This document shows, piece by piece, positions 1 through 5,015 of a stretch of DNA of 5,015 bases. Source of the DNA: Planctomycetota bacterium (GTDB taxonomy: Bacteria; Planctomycetota; UBA1135); the NCBI GenBank assembly GCA_002400895.1, contig NVRO01000188.1, positions 1 through 5,015 of the forward strand, given 5' to 3'. Made by a program: the position numbers and the translations under genes. Numbering within the stretch: position 1 is the first letter of the stretch; each line of letters begins with the position of its first letter. Under the pieces are notes generated by a model. That model searched no databases. It saw only the letters and a list, made by a program, of their open reading frames with translations, and had not been told where the DNA came from.

Positions 1-3
1 CGC

Positions 4-747
4 ATGAGACTATGCCTTTTGGCGGCCGGCTTCGCCACCCGGATGTACCCATTAACCAGCGACTGCGCCAAGCCTTTGCTTGAGGTCGGCGGTGAATTGC
101 TGGCTTCGAGGTTGCTCCGGCAAGCTTTGGATAGCGGTGAACTGGAGGCGGTGACGGTGGTTTGCAATGCTCGCTTTGTTGAGGATTTCACCCGCTGGGC
201 AAGTGAGCAGCCGGTGCCGGTTCAAGTTGTGTCAAATGATGCAGAGCAAGATTCGCAAGCGCGCGGAGCAGTTGCCGACCTCCAGTTGCTACTGTCAAGT
301 GTGCACGGCGACGGGGAAAATGGTTACTTGGTGGTAGCTGGCGATAATTGGCTGGAGCAGGGTTTTTCTTCTTGTCGCCGGGCTTTCGAACAGAACCCGG
401 AACGCCCCTTAGTGGTGGTGCGGCAGGTGCCGGAACCGGTGCCGGGCGGTCGTTACTCCGAAGTGCTGTTTAATACCGATGGAACTGTCACTCGGTTCCG
501 CGAAAAGCCGATGGTGGCGGAGTCTGTTTGGAGCGCTATTGCGGTTTATTTCTTCCCCAAAGAATTGCCTCAATGGGTCGCAAAATATCTGGATCAGGAT
601 GGCAATCCGGATGCTCCCGGACACTTTCTCGCCTGGGTTTGTGAACATCACCGATTGCGCAGCACTCCTCTGCAAGGGGCTTGGCATGATGTCGGTAGCC
701 TGGAGGGGCTCGCCAGTCTGCGTGATGCGCTTGATGCTCGCGGTTAA
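4..747 (+). CDS. Sugar-phosphate nucleotidyltransferase (NTP_transferase family)
   Basis: This 247-residue protein looks like an enzyme that joins a nucleoside triphosphate to a sugar 1-phosphate (or similar phosphorylated alcohol), giving an NDP-activated precursor for cell-envelope or polysaccharide synthesis in the cytoplasm. Seen directly: the N-terminal nucleotide-binding signature LAAGFATRMYPLT (residues 6-18) followed by AKPLLEVGG (22-30); the GDN metal/sugar-binding turn at 113-115; FREKP at 165-169; a GNPDAPG block at 200-206 typical of one subgroup; and WHDVGS at 227-232, whose Asp commonly holds the catalytic metal. The length suits a single catalytic domain without a C-terminal left-handed helix domain. 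The ATG lies three bases from the window edge. It is the likely start because the signature normally begins within a few residues of the N-terminus, but its ribosome binding site is out of view. The nucleotide and sugar cannot be told from sequence; glucose-1-phosphate thymidylyltransferase-like is only a family label. The gene converges on the DUF885 gene with an 18-base gap. Confidence 0.9.
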   Translation: MRLCLLAAGFATRMYPLTSDCAKPLLEVGGELLASRLLRQALDSGELEAVTVVCNARFVEDFTRWASEQPVPVQVVSNDAEQDSQARGAVADLQLLLSSVHGDGENGYLVVAGDNWLEQGFSSCRRAFEQNPERPLVVVRQVPEPVPGGRYSEVLFNTDGTVTRFREKPMVAESVWSAIAVYFFPKELPQWVAKYLDQDGNPDAPGHFLAWVCEHHRLRSTPLQGAWHDVGSLEGLASLRDALDARG

Positions 748-765
748 CTCAGCCTGCCCCGATGC

Positions 766-2496
766 TTAGTCGTTAAAGCGCCAGTCCGCCGGGAAGTTGG
801 CACTTAATTCTTGATTGCCCAACGCTGCGCGAATGAGGTCGACAGGGATTGGGCCCTGGTGCAGAACCGCATCGTGGAAATCGCGCTTGTTCCATCCTCC
901 CTGTTCCACCAGTTCCTTATAGAGGGAGCGTAGCTGCATCCCGCCGAGCATGTATGCGCACTGATAAAGCGGGCCATATCCGCCCTGGATGGAGCGCCGC
1001 ACTTCGGCTTCTGCATTACGGAGTTCATGACCTACGGTTTCGACCAGGAAGTCGACACACTCTTGTGGGCTCCAGTTGCCGAGGTGAAAGTTGAGTGAGA
1101 AAATGATGCGAGCACAGCGATGCGAGCGCCAGAAAAGCATGCCGATTTCCTCTTCCGGAGTTTTCGCAAAGCCCCAATCCCATAACTGTAATTCCCAATA
1201 AAGCGCCCATCCTTCGACCAGGAAGGGGGTGTAGAACATCCGGCGATGCGGGTTCCAGCGTTTTGCCATGAAGCCTTGCAGGTGGTGACCCGGAATCAAC
1301 TCATGATGAACGGTTGCGTGGGAATAGGGTTGGTTATTGCCACGCATCGACTGCAACTTTGCTTCGTGGCTCATGCCGTCAGTCGGGAAGGCGATTGAAA
1401 TTACTTCACCACCAGTGAAGTAGGGGCTGATCATTTGTCGTGCTGGCGACATCATTTCCATTCGCCATGATTTCTTGACCATGTCCGGAATACTGACGAG
1501 GTCGTTGGTCTCGAGGAAAGCCACCGCTTCTTCGGCGAGTTGGAGAATCATTTCAGGTTGGTCGCCAGGCTCAACATGCAAGTCCTTGGCGGCAGCTTGA
1601 GCTGCCTTCCAATCATCGCCAAGCCCCATTCGCTCGGCTGCACTCACTCTACGCTGGTTACACCAGGCCAGCTCCTTTTCTGCAATCTGGATCAGTTCCC
1701 CCGGAGCGTAAGGAATTCGCTCGAATGCCAGTTCGTTGAGCAGGGCTTCGCGCCCGATCGGGTCGCCAATCAGGGCATCCTTGTCGTCGGGGTCGAGGTC
1801 ACCAAGTTCGCGCTCAAGCCAGGGACCATAGTCGTTCATGTTCTCCTTCAACTGTTCCCATGGTTTTTGGCACCACCATCCGAATGCCGGGTCATAGCCA
1901 TCTCTGAACCGGTAGAAGTTCTCCAATGCGCTGCTGATGGATTTCAATTTCTTTTTAGCGCGGCGTGCCACTGACCCTGATGTTGTTGTTTCTGACAGCT
2001 TTTCCTTGGCATCATCAAGGCCCAAGCTGGCCTGGTGGAAAATGTCGGCAACTTTCGCCGCATCAACCTGCTTGCGGTTGGCACGCGCCTCGAGCAACTC
2101 GACCAGGGGCGGGGTAAAGGGCAAAAATTCAGCTACTTCATGTTCGCGCTGGCGAGTGGTTTCGATATTGATGAAGTCGTGCTTGGCCTTGTTGTAAAGT
2201 GCCAGCCAGTCAATCTGTTGGCGGCGAGGAAGCTGACTGAAATTGACGGCCTCAAGTCGGCTAATCCAATCCGAGTGCAATCTTCCCATCTGCTCAAGTC
2301 GCAAGTCAGACATTGCAAAAGGAAGCAAGCGTTCAAGTGCCGACTTGTCTTCGGCATATTGGGCACACAATTCGGGGACGGTAGCGTCCACCGTCATTGG
2401 TGATTTGAAATTCTTGCGCTGAGCGGTTTCCGTGTTTTGTGCAGTGGCGGTTGTGCAGGCCGTAACCAGAAGTAATAGGCAGGTGAGAATTCGCAT
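766..2496 (-). CDS. DUF885 family zinc-peptidase-like lipoprotein
   Basis: This is a large DUF885-family protein, 576 residues from the chosen start. The family is thought to be metal-dependent peptidases or carboxypeptidases, often exported. The metal-site motif is HHELIPGHH, the family's HExxPGHH, followed about 25 residues later by VEGWALYWE, whose Glu is the likely third ligand. A conserved C-terminal block runs from FWRSHRCARIIFSL to YMLGGMQ. The N-terminus reads MRILTCLLLLVTAC, a very short lipoprotein signal peptide with Cys14 as the lipidation site, so the enzyme should be membrane-anchored and face the periplasm. Two in-frame ATGs lie upstream, at 2520 and 2541 (proteins of 584 and 591 residues). 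The 2520 start would give a more usual signal-peptide length. I prefer 2496 because the MRI..CLLL opening matches that of the MsrB lipoprotein in this window, but no candidate has a clear Shine-Dalgarno site. The substrate is unknown; X-Pro dipeptidase-type labels given to relatives are not supported by anything seen here. The family call is firm, the start is not. Confidence 0.85.
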   Translation of the reverse strand: MRILTCLLLLVTACTTATAQNTETAQRKNFKSPMTVDATVPELCAQYAEDKSALERLLPFAMSDLRLEQMGRLHSDWISRLEAVNFSQLPRRQQIDWLALYNKAKHDFINIETTRQREHEVAEFLPFTPPLVELLEARANRKQVDAAKVADIFHQASLGLDDAKEKLSETTTSGSVARRAKKKLKSISSALENFYRFRDGYDPAFGWWCQKPWEQLKENMNDYGPWLERELGDLDPDDKDALIGDPIGREALLNELAFERIPYAPGELIQIAEKELAWCNQRRVSAAERMGLGDDWKAAQAAAKDLHVEPGDQPEMILQLAEEAVAFLETNDLVSIPDMVKKSWRMEMMSPARQMISPYFTGGEVISIAFPTDGMSHEAKLQSMRGNNQPYSHATVHHELIPGHHLQGFMAKRWNPHRRMFYTPFLVEGWALYWELQLWDWGFAKTPEEEIGMLFWRSHRCARIIFSLNFHLGNWSPQECVDFLVETVGHELRNAEAEVRRSIQGGYGPLYQCAYMLGGMQLRSLYKELVEQGGWNKRDFHDAVLHQGPIPVDLIRAALGNQELSANFPADWRFND

Positions 2497-2574
2497 TTCT
2501 ATATTGTGGCGTCGTGCCATCGAGATGGGGGGGGATTTCATCCCTGCTTCTGCGCGGTTAAGTTATTCCCTCGT
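2497..2574. other. Divergent intergenic region
   Basis: These 78 bases separate the divergent DUF885 and DUF4212 genes and should hold both promoters. On the minus strand TTGTCA (inside the start of the DUF4212 gene, about 2582-2587) resembles a -35 box, but no good -10 box follows at the right spacing. On the plus strand only weak AT-rich matches (TTAAGTTATT, about 2558-2567) precede the DUF4212 start. No operator palindrome or riboswitch-like structure is evident. If the DUF885 protein starts at 2520 or 2541, the region shrinks to 54 or 33 bases. Confidence 0.4.
2527..2534. repeat. Homopolymer G8/C8 tract
   Basis: Eight consecutive G on the plus strand (C8 on the minus strand) lie between the first (2541) and second (2520) possible ATG starts of the DUF885 gene. 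If translation begins at 2541, the tract encodes Ser-Pro-Pro and a slip of one base would shift the frame. If translation begins at 2520 or 2496, the tract lies in the leader. Confidence 0.9.
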
Positions 2575-2904
2575 ATGAGTGACAACCACCTCCCAACTCC
2601 GCCAGCTGACAGTTCACCACCCGATTCGGCACCCGGCGGCCTGTCACCGCAACAACGGAGGTCTTATTGGCAGAGGAATGTTCGCCTGGTGCTCTCACTG
2701 TTGTTGATTTGGGCGCTGGTGTCGTTTGGTTGCGGGATTCTGCTCCACCACTGGCTTGACCAGTGGCATTTATTGGGGAGTGGATTCCCCTTGGGTTTCT
2801 GGTTTGCGCAGCAAGGATCGATACTGGTGTTTGTCGTCCTGGTTTTTTACTACGCCCGAAAAATGAACAAGATTGATCGTGATTTCGGAGTGGATGAGGA
2901 ATAG
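2575..2904 (+). CDS. Small subunit of two-part sodium/solute symporter (DUF4212)
   Basis: This 109-residue membrane protein is the small partner of a sodium:solute symporter of the SSS (VC_2705-like) type. Seen directly: a Pro/Ser-rich, probably disordered N-terminus (residues 1-27); the conserved entry QQRRSYWQRNVRLVLSLLL (26-44); a first membrane helix at about 36-57; a short loop with LGSGFPLGFWFAQQGS (67-82); a second helix at about 80-94; and a charged tail ARKMNKIDRDFGVDEE. The family core is shorter, so the N-terminal extension is somewhat long. I chose the ATG at 2575 rather than the in-frame ATG at 2506, because the extra 23 residues (His, Cys and Gly rich) do not fit the family and would run back into the divergent gene's 5' end. 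There is no clear Shine-Dalgarno site. The stop codon is two bases before the large-subunit start. The two proteins probably form one inner-membrane complex; the small subunit's exact role is not known to me. Confidence 0.9.
   Translation: MSDNHLPTPPADSSPPDSAPGGLSPQQRRSYWQRNVRLVLSLLLIWALVSFGCGILLHHWLDQWHLLGSGFPLGFWFAQQGSILVFVVLVFYYARKMNKIDRDFGVDEE
2896..2900 (+). promoter_or_regulatory. Ribosome binding site of the large symporter subunit
   Basis: GAGGA lies six bases before the GTG at 2907, inside the last codons of the small-subunit gene. It is the only textbook Shine-Dalgarno site in the window and supports GTG 2907 as the start. The position implies translation coupling between the two subunits. 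Confidence 0.75.
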
Positions 2905-2906
2905 CC

Positions 2907-4610
2907 GTGGACGTACAAGCTTGGACCTTCACTCTCGTTGCCCTTTCATTTGCGCTGTATATAGGAGTGGCTGTTTGGAGCCGGGCAGCCAATACCAGGG
3001 AGTTCTACATTGCCGGGGCAGGCGTCCATCCGATTTTAAACGGCATGGCGACTGCGGCGGACTGGATGAGCGCCGCTTCCTTCATTTCGATGGCTGGTGC
3101 GATTTCACTTGCCGGTTACGACGGTTCGGTTTACCTGATGGGCTGGACTGGCGGGTATGTCTTATTGGCACTTCTGCTTGCTCCTTATCTGCGCAAGTTC
3201 GGGAAGTTCACCATTCCAGATTTTGTCGGTGACCGTTACGAGTCTTCCACTGCCCGGGTGGTTGCCGTTGTTTGTGCCATCTTCGTTTCCTTCACTTATG
3301 TCAGCGGACAAATGCAGGGCGTGGGCATTGTCCTCTCCAGATTCCTTGAGGTCCCGACTACAACCGGGGTCGGCATCGGCATGGGGATTGTGTTTTTCTA
3401 TGCAGTGATGGGGGGGATGAAAGGGATTACCTACACCCAAGTCGCGCAATACTGTGTGTTGATTTTCGCCTACTTGGTGCCGGCGATTTTTCTCTCAATT
3501 CAGATGGTTGGCAATCCCCTGCCCCAACTCGGGCTTGGCGGAAACCTGGTCGATGGCGGAACTCCGCTGTTGGAAAAACTGAACAGCTTGCACCAGGAAT
3601 TGGGGTTTGCCTCCTACACCGACGGCACTCGCGGGATGATTGATGTCCTCGCGATTACCGCTGCCCTGATGGTCGGAACCGCGGGTCTTCCGCACGTTAT
3701 TGTTCGCTTCTATACGGTTCCCAAAGTAAGGGATGCCCGCCGCAGTGTCGGTTGGGCATTGCTTTTTATCGCTCTTCTCTACACCGCTGCGCCAGCTGTC
3801 GCTGCTTTCTCCCGCACCAACTTGCTGATGACGGTAAAGAATCAATCCTACACCGACATGCCGGAGTGGTTCAGTAAATGGGAAGCAACCGGACTGCTCA
3901 AGTTTGAGGATCACAACGGGGACGGCTTGATTCAATACGTTGGTTCGGCATCACCGATTCAAAACGAGCTTTATGTCAACAAGGACATAATGGTGCTTGC
4001 CAATCCTGAAATTGCCGGTTTGCCGGACTGGGTTGTTGGTCTGGTTGCTGCTGGTGCTTTGGCCGCAGCTCTTTCCACTGCGGCCGGTCTGCTGTTGGTG
4101 GTTTCAACTTCCGTCAGCCACGATTTATTGAAGCGATGTTTGCGCCCAAACATCTCTGAACGTGGAGAGCTTTTGGCAGCCAGAATCAGCGTCGGCGCGG
4201 CAGTGCTGATGGCCGGGTGGTTCGGCATCCATCCACCCGGTTTTGTGGTCGAAGTGGTCGCATTTGCCTTTGGTCTTGCAGCATCTTCTTTCTTCCCGGT
4301 GCTGATCATGGGCATTTTCAGTGTGCGCATGAACCGCACCGGCGCCATTTGTGGAATGGTGAGCGGAATCGTCTTTACCTCTGCATATATTTTGTGGTTC
4401 AAATTTCTGCACCCGGAGTTGGATAGTGCGGAACATTGGTTGCTTGGAATCTCGCCCCAGGGTATTGGCACCATTGGCATGCTGGTCAATTTCTCCGTGG
4501 CCAACATCATGAGAAGGTTCGGTTCGCCACCTTCGGCGGCCATCCAGCAGCTTGTCGAAGACATCAGAGTGCCCAGGAGCCAGGTTGGGGCGGATAAGAT
4601 TGAATCTTGA
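2907..4610 (+). CDS. Large subunit of SSS-family sodium/solute symporter
   Basis: This 567-residue inner-membrane transporter belongs to the sodium:solute symporter (SSS) family, in the branch paired with DUF4212 and related to acetate permease ActP. It should use the sodium gradient to import a small solute, possibly an organic acid; the substrate is not shown by sequence. Seen directly: about 13 hydrophobic segments (first at 6-24, last at about 517-537); EFYIAGAGV (32-40); ATAADWMSAASFISMAG (48-64), the broken first core helix; GTAGLPHVIVRFYTVP (257-272), highly typical of the ActP branch; and LAAALSTAAGLLLVVSTS (385-402), where Ser390/Thr391 probably contribute to the sodium site. Between the helices at about 282-302 and 375-405 is a long hydrophilic stretch with an EF-hand-like loop, DHNGDGLIQ (335-343). 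The start is GTG, two bases after the small-subunit stop, with a good ribosome binding site. The gene is intact at a normal length. No acetyl-CoA synthetase gene, a common neighbour of acetate permeases, is in view, so acetate is not supported by context. Confidence 0.93.
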   Translation: MDVQAWTFTLVALSFALYIGVAVWSRAANTREFYIAGAGVHPILNGMATAADWMSAASFISMAGAISLAGYDGSVYLMGWTGGYVLLALLLAPYLRKFGKFTIPDFVGDRYESSTARVVAVVCAIFVSFTYVSGQMQGVGIVLSRFLEVPTTTGVGIGMGIVFFYAVMGGMKGITYTQVAQYCVLIFAYLVPAIFLSIQMVGNPLPQLGLGGNLVDGGTPLLEKLNSLHQELGFASYTDGTRGMIDVLAITAALMVGTAGLPHVIVRFYTVPKVRDARRSVGWALLFIALLYTAAPAVAAFSRTNLLMTVKNQSYTDMPEWFSKWEATGLLKFEDHNGDGLIQYVGSASPIQNELYVNKDIMVLANPEIAGLPDWVVGLVAAGALAAALSTAAGLLLVVSTSVSHDLLKRCLRPNISERGELLAARISVGAAVLMAGWFGIHPPGFVVEVVAFAFGLAASSFFPVLIMGIFSVRMNRTGAICGMVSGIVFTSAYILWFKFLHPELDSAEHWLLGISPQGIGTIGMLVNFSVANIMRRFGSPPSAAIQQLVEDIRVPRSQVGADKIES

Positions 4611-4637
4611 AACTAGCTGATTCCAACCATATAGAAT
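4607..4637 (+). promoter_or_regulatory. Candidate sigma70-type promoter for msrB
   Basis: TTGAAA (4607-4612), which contains the symporter's stop codon, is followed after 17 bases by TATAGA (4630-4635). An overlapping TAGAAT (4632-4637) is a better -10 match but has a 19-base spacer. Transcription would begin near 4642-4645, at or just before the msrB ATG, giving an almost leaderless message. No terminator separates the genes, so read-through from the symporter operon is also likely. This rests on consensus matching alone. Confidence 0.4.
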
Positions 4638-4643
4638 GGAGAC

Positions 4644-5015
4644 ATGAGGATTTCAATCTGCCTGCTGTTGACAAGTCTCCTGGCGGGAGCATGCTCTTCC
4701 TCATTTGGCGAACATCTATCAACCACCTCGGCATCCCCGCAATCCAAGACCATGACCAATGACGACGTGAACTGGCGAGAAACCTTGTCCTCGGAGCAAT
4801 ACCACATCTTGCGCGAGGCTGGCACCGAAGCACCATTCAGCGGAAAGTACGACAAGTACTTCGAGCCCGGAGGCTACCTTTGCGCCGGTTGTGAAAGCTT
4901 GCTGTTCAGATCAGAAGAGAAGTTTGATTCTGGTTGTGGCTGGCCGGCCTTCTCTCTGCCTTGGGATGCAGAGGCGGTCACCGAACATGAAGATGGCTCG
5001 CTAGGCCGGCAACGA
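4644..5015 (+). CDS. msrB: Lipoprotein peptide-methionine (R)-S-oxide reductase MsrB, 3' end cut off
   Basis: MsrB reduces methionine-R-sulfoxide in oxidised proteins back to methionine. The first 124 residues are visible; the frame stays open to the window end. Seen directly: a lipoprotein signal peptide MRISICLLLTSLLAGAC with lipidation at Cys17; a Ser/Thr-rich linker (18-36); then the MsrB fold opening WRETLSSEQYHILREAGTEA (44-63), PFSGKY (64-69), the first zinc pair CAGC (Cys80, Cys83), and FDSGCGWPAF (94-103), whose Cys98 matches the usual resolving cysteine. The second zinc pair and the catalytic RxCxN-type cysteine lie beyond the window. The family D.S.GM.R segment reads DGSLGRQR (117-124), with Arg where Met is usual. 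A cytosolic MsrB would begin near Met37 (4752), but that codon has no ribosome binding site and the in-frame signal peptide is convincing, so ATG 4644 is preferred. GGAG at 4638-4641 is only two bases from it, closer than normal. The protein probably acts in the periplasm, anchored to a membrane. Confidence 0.9.
   Translation, partial: MRISICLLLTSLLAGACSSSFGEHLSTTSASPQSKTMTNDDVNWRETLSSEQYHILREAGTEAPFSGKYDKYFEPGGYLCAGCESLLFRSEEKFDSGCGWPAFSLPWDAEAVTEHEDGSLGRQR

Noticed and set aside
595..621. DQDGNPDAPG in the nucleotidyltransferase, considered as a calcium-binding loop
   Set aside because: The GNPDAPG block is a recurring motif of this nucleotidyltransferase subgroup and does not have EF-hand spacing.
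727..781. GCGCTT / AAGCGC inverted pair and repeated GATGC around the convergent gene ends, as a possible terminator
   Set aside because: The paired arms are only six bases long with a loop of over 40 bases, there is no T-run, and both arms lie within coding sequence.
1540..1974. Plus-strand open frame of 144 codons inside the DUF885 gene
   Set aside because: It is a shadow of the DUF885 coding strand, which has clear family motifs throughout; it has no ribosome binding site or recognisable domain.
2558..2992. Minus-strand open frame of 144 codons across the DUF4212 gene and the symporter start
   Set aside because: It is antisense to two well-supported genes and its translation resembles no protein family.
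3410..3416. Run of seven G inside the symporter gene, considered as a slippage site
   Set aside because: It encodes part of the conserved MGGMKGITYTQ segment, so it is explained by the protein sequence, and the frame is intact.
3971..4564. Long open frame (197 codons) on the minus strand opposite the symporter gene
   Set aside because: It lies fully antisense to a confidently identified membrane protein, its translation is low-complexity Ala/Thr/Pro text with no family resemblance, and such antisense frames are common in GC-rich genes.

Overview
The window carries five protein-coding genes on about 5 kb of moderately GC-rich DNA. Two of them begin with short lipoprotein signal peptides (hydrophobic stretch ending in Cys), so the host is very probably a Gram-negative (diderm) bacterium. 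The mix of genes (large DUF885 zinc-peptidase-like lipoprotein, DUF4212 plus SSS two-part sodium symporter, few strong Shine-Dalgarno sites) would suit a PVC-group or other environmental Gram-negative bacterium. That placement is a guess; nothing here fixes the phylum.

Layout, left to right: (1) 4-747, plus strand, a sugar-phosphate nucleotidyltransferase with its start at the window edge. (2) 766-2496, minus strand, a DUF885 lipoprotein that converges on gene 1 with only an 18-base gap. (3) 2497-2574, a short divergent intergenic region holding a run of eight G (eight C on the minus strand). (4) 2575-2904, plus strand, the small two-helix DUF4212 subunit. (5) 2907-4610, plus strand, the large SSS-family symporter subunit, starting at GTG two bases after the preceding stop. 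(6) 4644 to the window end, plus strand, an MsrB methionine sulfoxide reductase with a lipoprotein signal peptide, cut off by the window. A plausible promoter overlaps the symporter stop codon, so msrB could be transcribed separately as well as by read-through.

The DUF4212 and SSS genes almost certainly form one translation-coupled operon whose products make a sodium-driven uptake system at the inner membrane; the substrate is not evident. The DUF885 hydrolase and MsrB are both predicted to sit outside the cytoplasmic membrane, one trimming peptides and the other repairing oxidised methionine. The nucleotidyltransferase looks unrelated to the others. There is no RNA gene, mobile element, CRISPR array or clear rho-independent terminator, and I see no strong case for a wholly new system. 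The most interesting points are the lipoprotein form of MsrB and its candidate near-leaderless promoter, the EF-hand-like loop in the symporter, and the homopolymer tract at the DUF885 start.
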